DNA of 43,223 nucleotides, from contig JAUVAX010000018.1 of the NCBI GenBank assembly GCA_030591685.1, forward strand, positions 1 to 43,223, given 5' to 3'. This stretch comes from Pseudobdellovibrionaceae bacterium. GTDB taxonomy: Bacteria > Bdellovibrionota > Bdellovibrionia > Bdellovibrionales > UBA1609. Shown here piece after piece: positions 1 through 7,584 of this stretch. Below the pieces are notes generated by a model. It had not been told where the DNA came from. It did no database searches and was given only the letters and a program-made list of their open reading frames with translations. How positions within the stretch are numbered: position 1 is the stretch's first letter; every line of letters starts with the position of its first letter. The translations under genes were made by a program, and so were the position numbers.

Positions 1-27
1 AAGAGTAGTAAGAGTAGTAAGAGTAGT
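1..27. repeat. 9-bp tandem repeat, 3 copies, at the window edge
   Basis: Three perfect head-to-tail copies of AAGAGTAGT occupy the first 27 bases and then stop. The array touches the window edge, so its true length is unknown. It lies about 270 bp upstream of the flagellin start. No coding sequence is visible across it. Confidence 0.85.
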
Positions 28-175
28 TTCTCTTTTTGAATGTCTTTAAAGGCAAGTCAAAGTGACGCTTATTTTTATATTTTTTTATATAAAAATATCT
101 ATTTTATTTTTCACTTAATATTATAAAAAACAAATCCTAAAAAAAACATCTAGACTCCTGAAATTTTAAAAAAAT

Positions 176-183
176 GCCGATTG
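176..183 (+). promoter_or_regulatory. possible flagellar sigma (FliA-type) -10 element
   Basis: GCCGATTG resembles the sigma-28 -10 consensus GCCGATAA and lies about 115 bp upstream of the flagellin start, the gene class this sigma factor normally serves. No convincing TAAA-type -35 is seen at the right distance, so this is only a candidate. The rest of 28-265 is very AT-rich and shows no gene. Confidence 0.3.
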
Positions 184-265
184 GTGTTATAGAAGAAGTA
201 CAAACTTCTTTATAAATTAACCCATGTACAGAATGTACATTAAGCCAAATGGATGGCACTGCATC

Positions 266-297
266 AAGGAGGATGAAGTTATGCAAGGAGGATAAAT
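266..297 (+). promoter_or_regulatory. duplicated Shine-Dalgarno with a 4-codon leader ORF before flagellin
   Basis: AAGGAGG occurs twice, at 266-272 and 285-291. The first copy sits 8 nt before ATG at 281, which opens a tiny frame coding MQGG and stopping with TAA at 293-295. The second copy lies inside that mini-frame and sits 6 nt before the flagellin ATG at 298. Ribosomes starting at the first site would terminate 2 nt before the flagellin start, which would allow reinitiation or translational coupling. The sequence arrangement is direct observation; the coupling is inference. Confidence 0.6.
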
Positions 298-1131
298 ATG
301 GCGCTAAGGATAGCTACCAATGTGGCATCATTGAATGCCCAAAAAAACTTAACGCGTACAAAACAACAGCTCGATAAATCTCTAGCCCGATTAAGTTCAG
401 GTTACCGAATTAATCAGGCTGCTGATGATGCTGCCGGACTGGCTATAAGTGAAAACTTAAAAGCACAGATTCGGGGGTTAAAACAAGCTAGCAGAAACTC
501 AAACGACGGGGTCTCAATGATTCAAGTTGCAGAGGGTGGATTAAACGAAATCAGTAGTATTTCGATTCGTTTAAGAGAGTTAGCTGTACAATCCGCATCA
601 GACACCATTGGGGACACAGAGCGAAAGTTTTTAGACGTTGAATATCAGCAGTTAAAATCTGAAATTCAACGTATTGCGGAGTCTACAACTTTTAACGGGC
701 GAGATCTGTTAAACGGAACAGGTGGCATTGTTGACATCCAAGTGGGTGTACATAATGACGCTTTTAAAGATCGAATCTCGTTTAATGCTTCGGCATCAAA
801 CTCATCACTTGAAGCTCTTGGGCTAACAGCAGAATCTGTAGCTACAAAAGAGCAGGCACAGATGAGCATTGATATTGCAGACACAGCAATGGTTTCGGTA
901 AATGCAATGAGGGCTAATTTTGGAGCACTACAAAATAGGTTGAATTCTACGATTTCAAACCTAGGTATCGCTCACGAAAACCTATCAGCGGCTAACTCAC
1001 GAGTGAGAGATGCTGATATTGCCAGCGAAACAGCTGAGCTAACTAGAAACAACATCTTAATACAAGCTGGTGTTTCAGTGTTAGGCCAAGCCAATGCTAG
1101 CCAACAGCTCGCATTAAAATTACTCGGATAA
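298..1131 (+). CDS. fliC: Flagellin (filament subunit)
   Basis: The structural subunit of the flagellar filament, exported by the flagellar type III system. The 277-residue protein has the conserved flagellin N-terminus (MALRIATNVASLNAQKNL, then LSSGYRINQAADDAAGLAISE around residues 30-52) and the conserved C-terminal D0 region (ANASQQLALKLLG). Only the D0/D1 coiled-coil parts are present; the variable outer domains of enterobacterial flagellins are missing, which matches the roughly 275-residue flagellins of Bdellovibrio. The start at 298 is supported by AAGGAGG 6 nt upstream. It is followed by a strong hairpin and a 31-codon gene. Bdellovibrio species usually carry several fliC copies, so the paralogue number cannot be assigned. 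Confidence 0.97.
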   Translation: MALRIATNVASLNAQKNLTRTKQQLDKSLARLSSGYRINQAADDAAGLAISENLKAQIRGLKQASRNSNDGVSMIQVAEGGLNEISSISIRLRELAVQSASDTIGDTERKFLDVEYQQLKSEIQRIAESTTFNGRDLLNGTGGIVDIQVGVHNDAFKDRISFNASASNSSLEALGLTAESVATKEQAQMSIDIADTAMVSVNAMRANFGALQNRLNSTISNLGIAHENLSAANSRVRDADIASETAELTRNNILIQAGVSVLGQANASQQLALKLLG

Positions 1132-1134
1132 GTA

Positions 1135-1164
1135 GATATGGTGGAGGATAACCTCCACCATATC
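1135..1164 (+). terminator. 13-bp stem hairpin directly after flagellin
   Basis: GATATGGTGGAGG and CCTCCACCATATC form a perfect 13-bp stem around the loop ATAA, starting 3 nt after the flagellin stop. No U-tract follows immediately; a T6 lies about 12 nt further on. It could stabilise the flagellin mRNA 3' end or attenuate transcription into the next small gene. Confidence 0.6.
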
Positions 1165-1194
1165 CTCAATAAATATTTTTTAGGAGGTCACAAA

Positions 1195-1290
1195 ATGAAA
1201 GTTTTAGCTAACGAATGGTCCATGAGTCTATTTTGCTTTGCAATAATAACTACCGGACTTTGGATTTTTATAAATACAACCGTTATATAA
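1195..1290 (+). CDS. 31-residue putative single-span membrane peptide
   Basis: A short frame not previously listed: ATG at 1195, TAA at 1288-1290, with AGGAGG at 1182-1187 placed 7 nt upstream. The peptide starts MKVLANEWSMSLFCFAI and is hydrophobic from about residue 9 to the end (ITTGLWIFINTTVI), so a single membrane span is likely. It sits between the flagellin hairpin and a good intrinsic terminator, which makes it a self-contained unit co-transcribed with or just after flagellin. I do not recognise a family. The start, RBS and terminator are clear; whether it is translated is inference. Confidence 0.6.
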   Translation: MKVLANEWSMSLFCFAIITTGLWIFINTTVI

Positions 1291-1314
1291 ATAATAAATT
1301 GTAATCCCATCTAG

Positions 1315-1347
1315 GCCCACATTATTTTTTAAAAATGTGGGCTTTTT
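1315..1347 (+). terminator. Rho-independent terminator after the small membrane peptide
   Basis: GCCCACATT (1315-1323) pairs with AATGTGGGC (1334-1342) and is followed by T5. It closes the flagellin and small-peptide transcript before the aminotransferase. Confidence 0.85.
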
Positions 1348-1414
1348 ATTAAAAAAGTACTACCTCTAAATAGTCATAAATGCTACAAATCCTCTTTTAT
1401 CACAGGAGTACTAA

Positions 1415-2260
1415 ATGCCCTTTGTATACGACACTATTTTTTTAAACCAAAAGTATATACCTAAAGAAAATGCTCAAATCAGCTTTTTAGACCGTGGTTT
1501 TTTATTCGCTGATGGCATTTACGAAGTCATTGCCATAAAAAATGGGGATTTATTTTTACTCGATCAGCACCTCGAGCGATTAAAAACAAATCTCAATGAG
1601 TTAAAAATTAATCTACCAGCAAGCCTTCAACTAAAAGACGTTTGCTCTCAACTTATAAGTAAAAATAATATTAAAAATGATGCCATTTTATATTTACAAA
1701 TAACTCGTGGCGCGGGCCACTCAAGAAGCCATGTGTTTGACGACTCCACCCCCCCGACTGTTATTGGGTTTATTCAATCAGCAAAACTACCCACCATTAA
1801 CGACCTTAAGGTCGGGTTTCACGCCACCTTAGAGGCTGACGTACGCTGGGGTCGTTGTAATATTAAATCCATCTCACTATTGCCTAATATTTTAGTTAAA
1901 ACCACCGCTCACAAAAGTGGGGCCATTGAGTGCCTACTACACCGAGGTAAAATTATTACCGAAGGGTCTGCGAGTAATGTTTTTATTGTTAAAAATAATG
2001 AGGTCTTCACCCCACCACAAAGTGATTTTATTTTGCCTGGCATAACAAGGGACTATTTAATAAAGGGTTTAAAGCGCGAAGGCATCCCCATTAAAGAAAC
2101 CCCTATTACTGTTGATGACCTAAAGTCTGCAGACGAAGTCTGGATCACCAGCACTACCCGCGACGTCACCCCCATTACAAGCATTAATGAACATAAAATT
2201 GGCTTCGGCACCCCCGGACCCCTATGGGAGAGGGCCATCAAGCTTTTTATAAAAAACTAA
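1415..2260 (+). CDS. dat: Class IV aminotransferase, D-amino-acid transaminase type
   Basis: A cytoplasmic PLP enzyme of fold type IV. These enzymes interconvert D-alanine and D-glutamate with their keto acids (D-amino-acid transaminases) or act on branched-chain amino acids. The 281 residues match the roughly 280-residue D-amino-acid transaminases. The N-terminus has DRGFLFADGIYEV (about residues 26-38), typical of this group. The PLP lysine is K151 in NIKSISLLPN, equivalent to the DIKSLNLL motif of Bacillus enzymes. TEGSASNVFIV and the final TSTTRDVTPI follow the family order. The start at 1415 has AGGAG upstream. A D-amino-acid role fits the peptidoglycan genes elsewhere in the window, but branched-chain specificity cannot be excluded by eye. 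Confidence 0.85.
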   Translation: MPFVYDTIFLNQKYIPKENAQISFLDRGFLFADGIYEVIAIKNGDLFLLDQHLERLKTNLNELKINLPASLQLKDVCSQLISKNNIKNDAILYLQITRGAGHSRSHVFDDSTPPTVIGFIQSAKLPTINDLKVGFHATLEADVRWGRCNIKSISLLPNILVKTTAHKSGAIECLLHRGKIITEGSASNVFIVKNNEVFTPPQSDFILPGITRDYLIKGLKREGIPIKETPITVDDLKSADEVWITSTTRDVTPITSINEHKIGFGTPGPLWERAIKLFIKN

Positions 2261-2402
2261 AAAACAGGCGCGAATTTGTCTAATAATGTGACACCGGTTA
2301 AGTTAATACTCACTTTGAGACACGTAAGTGACTTAAAGTACATATGCTCCGCTGGCATTACCTGTGCATATTTAATTATTTAGAATTAAACATGGAGGGG
2401 AT

Positions 2403-3641
2403 ATGAAATATATAGCTATTCTAGCTACGTGCACTCTTTTTTTAGTGCCGTTTCAAAACTGCTCAGATATTGGATTTACAGGTGTTTCCGGCAAAGTCGA
2501 ACCAGCTTCTAACGATGCAGGAACAACCAGCTCTTCCAATGATGATGACGGCACTAATGTTTTAACTCAACAGACTCAGGGGCCTCCAGCATCCTGCAAA
2601 ATTACAACTAGTGAAGTTCTTAACCTTGTAGTCTCACAAAATAATATTAAACAATTTTCACTGAGATTTAACAACCCTTGCTCTGTACAAAAGTCAGTGA
2701 CTTTTAGTAATGTCCAACAAATTTCCGGGTCGGCAGGAAGTATTCGATTCTCCAGCGGTAATACATTGTTTACAAATATGGTTGGAGACGTTGTATATGT
2801 AGGAAACACTTTTGATATGGAGCCCGGCGACTCTATGTTATTTAATTTTTCTATGGATGGGTACTCATCTGAGGGGTACAGGGAAATGCTCTTAAATAAC
2901 GGCTCAGAGGCACAAAGCACAACACTTACAATTAACGTCCAAGAGAGTACCATAGATAACGGTGGCGAAACCCCAAATGTAATCGCATGTACGGCGCCAA
3001 ATGCATCCTCAGCAACACAAAACTACAGTAGTAGTTCGGGTTCTTATGGTGACTGTATTATACGAGTATGTGACATGGGCTATATGAGAAGATATGTAAA
3101 TTCAACCTATATATGTCAACCAATCCCAACTCAGTGCCTTCTTGAGGCAAGTTATATTTGGACTGGAAACCATAGTTCTAAGTCTTGTACCAAAAATTTC
3201 ACATCATCAGAAAGAAACTTACCCATTGGTAGCCTTAGAGAGATGATCGACAACTCTGTAACAACATCTAAAGCTGTAGACTTTAATGGAAGCAAATATT
3301 TTAAACACTGTTATGGGGCGCAAAGACAGTCTAATGACGATAACAACGGAGAACCTTACGTATACCCAATGATTGGTGTAGGGATTGGTGACCACCCTGA
3401 GCACCCAGAATATGCAAATAGTTATAGCCTTCCAAGTAATGGAGTATGTGAGCAAATCAGTGGCCCTGACTGCTCAGCTGTAGACATATTTTCAAGTGAA
3501 GCTGGCGGCAGCTTTCAATTTTACTCAGGCGAATTTGGAGCTATACAAACCGCTGTCATTAATGGCTACAGTAGGACCCAAATTTGTGGCGGGACATTCA
3601 GCGGCAGTAGCGTTTCAAGCTACTGGGGCGACATAGACTAA
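2403..3641 (+). CDS. Secreted lipoprotein, Cys-rich, unknown function
   Basis: A 412-residue envelope protein of unknown role. The N-terminus MKYIAILATCTLFLVPFQNC ends in a lipobox-like VPFQNC; the hydrophobic stretch followed by FQNCS is common in predicted Bdellovibrio lipoproteins. A Ser/Asn/Asp-rich linker (about residues 35-60) leads to a beta-rich domain (about 65-185, one Cys pair possible) and then a Cys-rich C-terminal half with about ten cysteines and a GVGIGDHPEHPEY segment. GGAGGGG lies just before the ATG. Upstream 2261-2402 has no clear terminator. Surface exposure is plausible from the composition, but no family can be named. Confidence 0.75.
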   Translation: MKYIAILATCTLFLVPFQNCSDIGFTGVSGKVEPASNDAGTTSSSNDDDGTNVLTQQTQGPPASCKITTSEVLNLVVSQNNIKQFSLRFNNPCSVQKSVTFSNVQQISGSAGSIRFSSGNTLFTNMVGDVVYVGNTFDMEPGDSMLFNFSMDGYSSEGYREMLLNNGSEAQSTTLTINVQESTIDNGGETPNVIACTAPNASSATQNYSSSSGSYGDCIIRVCDMGYMRRYVNSTYICQPIPTQCLLEASYIWTGNHSSKSCTKNFTSSERNLPIGSLREMIDNSVTTSKAVDFNGSKYFKHCYGAQRQSNDDNNGEPYVYPMIGVGIGDHPEHPEYANSYSLPSNGVCEQISGPDCSAVDIFSSEAGGSFQFYSGEFGAIQTAVINGYSRTQICGGTFSGSSVSSYWGDID

Positions 3642-3868
3642 AAAAAAAAGGGGGCCCGGCACTCTGTTTTATTAACCTCTCATGAATACGGCAGGACACA
3701 ATAAAAAAGAGTGGCCTGTCGTAGCCTTAAATTGTCATCAGGTATGTAAAAAAAACTAAATTTCAAACCTTAAAAGCCTATAAGCTCATTTATTTACAGC
3801 TCAAATGAAAATACATTGGCCTAAATATTGCCCTACTAACAGGTAGTTAAACCTATAACGAGGTCAAT

Positions 3869-5587
3869 ATGAGCTGTAAAAAATATTTTTTGTTATACCC
3901 TCTTTTAATCGCTTCTGGCTTGATGTCAGCCTGCTCCCCCATTGGCGATACCGCTGGCATGAATCAAGGTGAACTCGGCGCTAAATGCACCCCCTTTAAT
4001 GGCCCACAAGAAGAGAACAAACTTAATAATGACTTTAAACTGCGTAGAGAAGTGTTAACAAACCTTAGCTTGGTTGAGAAAACACAAGAAAATGAAGATA
4101 GACCTTTTGTTACAACCCTTACAGATGAACTTAAAACTGAGCAAATCATTTTAGACATCAGTAAAAGCTCATCACCTAGCCTCTTTGAAAAAAGCACTTT
4201 AAAAATTAATGGCAAAACAATCACCCTCAACGACACCGAAGAGTATACCATTAAGTCGACAGCATGTGACTCCCAAGTACTTACGGCCTCTATTAATAAT
4301 GAAGATTTTGGTAACGGAGTATTAAAGTTAACCTACAAAAAATTAAACCCTCAGACCCTTCAAATGACTCGATCTGAAGTATTTAGTTCGTTTACCAAAT
4401 CTGAAACAACTATAAAAAGGTGGGCTAACTCGGTAACTAACATGCCCAAAAGAGAAACCATCAATGCCGACATTATAAGTTTTTTACTTGAAAAAAATAA
4501 AGTTCACAGCCTTGATGCCGCCATTACAGAGCCCATTAATGCCGCTGTTGAGCAGGCTAAACTCGATGCACAGGCAATGACAAAGGCCACCAACTCTTAC
4601 CACGCCCCCATGGCGAGCTTAACTGTTAATTTATTAAAAATTCTGATGAGCAATGTAAATTCAGAGGTTCAATTTATAACCGAAATCAATACACCAGATG
4701 AAATTAACACCAGCGACCTAAGTGACCCCGAGGCCCTACGAGAAGATACCGAGCTTTCTGAAAACTCTCAAAACGACCAAAATCAAACCGACGCCGATGG
4801 CCCTCAAAACAGTCAAAGTGATATCGCCCCCAGTGATGACCTTAATGAAAACCCTCAGGACGAACAGGTTAAAAAACCCGCCGATGCCTCTCAAAATGAC
4901 CCCGCAAAAGAGCTTACAGTTGAGAGCAATATTAAATCAGAAGAGGCTGATAAAGGTAATGACGAACAAGGCCCTGAAAGCACCACTGAAGGCGATGCCC
5001 CTCAAAAAATGATATTTTACTTTGACCCTCAGTCAGATGCAGACATTAACTCTGAGTCCCCCTTTAAACTCACCCAAACTGATGACTTAGCCCCAGAGGA
5101 GGAGAAAGAACAAACCCTACCTGAAGCCTCTAAAAGTGAAACCGCCGAAGGCGACAACACCTCGATAAAACAAGACGACGATAGCAAAAATGAAGATGAG
5201 CTTAACAGTAAGCCTGCTGAAAACACAACAAGTGCTGAAGTCTACATAGACTCCATAAAAGAGAATTTTGATTACAGCAAAGATTGGATTGCAAAAAACT
5301 GGTTTGGAGTTAAAGAAAAGTCCACTGTTCAAGAAGAAGACAGTCAAACTACGATTGTCGACGATAGTAAAACTACAACTCAGGTCGATGACATTAATTA
5401 CACCACTGATAAAGCCTCAACTGATCACTGGTTAGGCTACGGTAAAGACTATATCAAGTACCTTAAAGAAACTTCTGTAGAGCAAGGGGCAAAAGATGTA
5501 AGTGATTACTACGGCAGTATGTTTCAGTCTCTTAAAGAGTATGCTTCTGAAAAATCAGAGGGGTTTATTTCTTCACCTGAATTATAG
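3869..5587 (+). CDS. Acidic low-complexity lipoprotein, unknown function
   Basis: A 572-residue predicted lipoprotein: MSCKKYFLLYPLLIASGLMSAC gives a lipobox LMSAC at about residue 22. Residues about 35-280 look globular. About residues 285-475 are low-complexity and strongly acidic, rich in Asp, Glu, Asn, Gln and Ser with recurring PQN, SQND and EE blocks. The last about 90 residues return to aromatic-containing sequence with several amphipathic segments (DHWLGYGKDYIKYLKE, YYGSMFQSLKEYA). This reads as an N-terminal domain tethered by a long flexible acidic spacer to a C-terminal helical tail. An out-of-frame open frame at 4722-5012 is a by-product of the repetitive composition. No family recognised. 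Confidence 0.75.
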   Translation: MSCKKYFLLYPLLIASGLMSACSPIGDTAGMNQGELGAKCTPFNGPQEENKLNNDFKLRREVLTNLSLVEKTQENEDRPFVTTLTDELKTEQIILDISKSSSPSLFEKSTLKINGKTITLNDTEEYTIKSTACDSQVLTASINNEDFGNGVLKLTYKKLNPQTLQMTRSEVFSSFTKSETTIKRWANSVTNMPKRETINADIISFLLEKNKVHSLDAAITEPINAAVEQAKLDAQAMTKATNSYHAPMASLTVNLLKILMSNVNSEVQFITEINTPDEINTSDLSDPEALREDTELSENSQNDQNQTDADGPQNSQSDIAPSDDLNENPQDEQVKKPADASQNDPAKELTVESNIKSEEADKGNDEQGPESTTEGDAPQKMIFYFDPQSDADINSESPFKLTQTDDLAPEEEKEQTLPEASKSETAEGDNTSIKQDDDSKNEDELNSKPAENTTSAEVYIDSIKENFDYSKDWIAKNWFGVKEKSTVQEEDSQTTIVDDSKTTTQVDDINYTTDKASTDHWLGYGKDYIKYLKETSVEQGAKDVSDYYGSMFQSLKEYASEKSEGFISSPEL

Positions 5588-5789
5588 GTTTACTGTTTAA
5601 ATCAAGCACAGTAGGGGTATGAAAAAATACCCCTCTCCACACAACCTTGAAATTATAATAAATACAGAGCTTTACCTTAAAATTTGAGTTCTAGAAGTAG
5701 ATCATATGCGTTATGTCTTTGTTTTATTGATCCCCTCGCCTAACAAAACTATATACAGACTTAACTATAAAGCAACAAGGGGCCACAAG

Positions 5790-7232
5790 TTGAAACCATT
5801 TATATTATTATTCACTGTACTCATATTTTTAAACACAAACTCTATTGCGGCCACACAACCCTTTGCTAAGGGTGAGTATGGAGCTTTAAAATGGGAAGCA
5901 CTATTTACCCACCTCTCTGTACCGAGTCAGCCCTCAGAGCCTGTCTGCAGCTACCCTAATCACTCAAATGCATGGTGTAAGAGAAGTAATAAAGCAGAGG
6001 CTTCAAAAAAAGCCGGTATTGATGAGCGATTAAAAGAACTTGTTTTTAACCCCTACTATAAGTCTATTAGCATGGCTTATTTTTCGTTTTCAAATTCAAA
6101 ATTAATAAATGATGTTTTATGTAAGGCCGCTCAACAAAGAAAGGGAGACCTTAAAATCAACCTATTTATTGATAGCAGAGAGTATGTTGAAACCACAACA
6201 ATCATTGATGAAAAAACCGTTAAAGTGCGTCACCTAAAGCCTGGCTCTAACGTGGACCGCTTAAATAAATGCTCCGAGCACATTACTGTTGTTGGTCGCG
6301 GCAAGGGGCCCTTTGGCTCCTCAGGCGCTCACTTGTTACATATAAAGGTTATTTTAGCCAGTCCACTTAAAGTCAATAAACCTCTTCACATGTTAAGCGA
6401 CGCCTCAAACTCTGACCTTTTTACAGAGGGCTCTCAACCGCGTGTGTTTTTCACCTCTTCAAGCGCTAACATGTCGGGCTCAGGCACAAGCCTTCATTTT
6501 GAAAACTGGCTCATGTTTGACGACCAAATCGGCAGCCACCTGGCCCAGTCTCAGTTTTGTTTATTTTTTGGCCTTCAAAATGCCACTGGCAAAAAACCTC
6601 GAATTTCTTTTGCTAAAAATTATAAATCTTGCGTACAAAAAATTAAGGCGACTCCACAAATGGGACTACAATTTTTTGCAGTCCCTCATGTTAATAAAAT
6701 CCCTAAGCCGTACCCGGCCCTTAGATCACTCCTAGAGTCTGCACATTCAGAGGTTCTTGTGGCCATTCATAGGCTCACGACCGGTAAAATGACTCTCCCG
6801 CTTTTAGTCGCTGCAAACAACGGGGCCCAAGTTAAAATTATTTATGACGACGACACCCTTTGGGCTGGTAAATATGGGGGGCCTAAGATTGTACGGGCCT
6901 CGCACCCTGACGTTAAACAGCATCGAGCCCTTAGAGCCTCTGAAAATGTTGAGACCCTCTACATGGAAACCAACAATAACATTGGCCAACTTCACCACAA
7001 TAAATTTATTGTTATCGACAACCATACCCTTTTTCAAGGTGCCGGTAATTTTACGGCCACAGCCCTAAATGCAGGGGTTAAGGGTAACTATGAGCAGTTT
7101 TACATCATAACAGTACCCGAAATAGTCAACGCCTACAGGCAGGCTTGGAGGCGTTTGAGTGAGTTTGCCCTCACTTACAAAGAGCACCCTGGCTCTCAGC
7201 TTAAGGACCGCTACAAGTTTAAAAGGCCTTAA
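5790..7232 (+). CDS. Secreted phospholipase D superfamily protein
   Basis: A PLD-superfamily phosphodiesterase, probably exported. From the TTG start at 5790 the protein begins MKPFILLFTVLIFLNTNSIAA, a normal signal peptide, with AAGGGG 7 nt upstream; the frame is open back to an ATG at 5706, but that start has a weak RBS and would bury the signal peptide behind 28 residues. The second HKD motif is intact: HNKFIVID (H403, K405, D410), followed by GAGNFTATALN. The first is degenerate, HIKVILAS (H184, K186, the D replaced), followed by SSSANMSGSG. Both His/Lys pairs needed for a pseudo-dimeric active site are present. Substrate (phospholipid or nucleic acid) is unknown; a prey-directed hydrolase is speculation. 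Confidence 0.82.
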   Translation: MKPFILLFTVLIFLNTNSIAATQPFAKGEYGALKWEALFTHLSVPSQPSEPVCSYPNHSNAWCKRSNKAEASKKAGIDERLKELVFNPYYKSISMAYFSFSNSKLINDVLCKAAQQRKGDLKINLFIDSREYVETTTIIDEKTVKVRHLKPGSNVDRLNKCSEHITVVGRGKGPFGSSGAHLLHIKVILASPLKVNKPLHMLSDASNSDLFTEGSQPRVFFTSSSANMSGSGTSLHFENWLMFDDQIGSHLAQSQFCLFFGLQNATGKKPRISFAKNYKSCVQKIKATPQMGLQFFAVPHVNKIPKPYPALRSLLESAHSEVLVAIHRLTTGKMTLPLLVAANNGAQVKIIYDDDTLWAGKYGGPKIVRASHPDVKQHRALRASENVETLYMETNNNIGQLHHNKFIVIDNHTLFQGAGNFTATALNAGVKGNYEQFYIITVPEIVNAYRQAWRRLSEFALTYKEHPGSQLKDRYKFKRP

Positions 7233-7584
7233 TAGGCCCTCTACAGCTCAAACCTCATTTACTTAAGTATCTAGCCGTAATTATACTAAAAAGAGCTAGA
7301 GCGCCGCTCCCTGGCTCTTCTGAGCAAAAATACTTACTCTTATATAAACTCCGCACACCGGTATTAGCCACGTAAATCATAATAAGCATATATCACACAA
7401 AAAGTTACAAGGGCTTACACTTGACCAATGAAGCACCTGACGATTAACAGCAGGGCTTTGAAAAAAAAACATACAAATCTCACCGTAATACACACATGGC
7501 ACTTCTGTCGGTTGGCATATACTTTGTAATATTAGACTGCAATTAAACACAATTTATATTATTAACGATGAAAGGTTTTTTGTA
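7233..7584. other. Gene-free spacer of about 350 bp
   Basis: No convincing gene. An imperfect hairpin near 7289-7320 (AAGAGC ... GCTCTT around a GCGCCGC centre) may end the PLD transcript but has no T-run. The remainder is AT-rich and probably holds the promoter of the next gene; no clear -35/-10 pair stands out. Confidence 0.5.

Noticed and set aside
254-272. TGGCAC upstream of flagellin as a sigma-54 -24 element
   Set aside because: The required GC-containing -12 element is absent at the right distance; the bases there are CAAGG of the Shine-Dalgarno region.
3660-3713. Terminator after the 2403-3641 lipoprotein
   Set aside because: CACTCTGTTTTATT and AATAAAAAAGAGTG can pair only with a mismatch around a loop of about 25 nt and have no T-run after them.
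4722-5012. Open frame of 96 codons inside the acidic lipoprotein gene
   Set aside because: It is a shifted frame of the repetitive acidic coding region, with a Lys/Pro/Thr composition typical of such shadows and no own RBS.
5706-5789. ATG at 5706 as the phospholipase-D-family start
   Set aside because: The RBS is weak and the 28 extra residues would precede a normal signal peptide; the TTG at 5790 has better spacing from AAGGGG.
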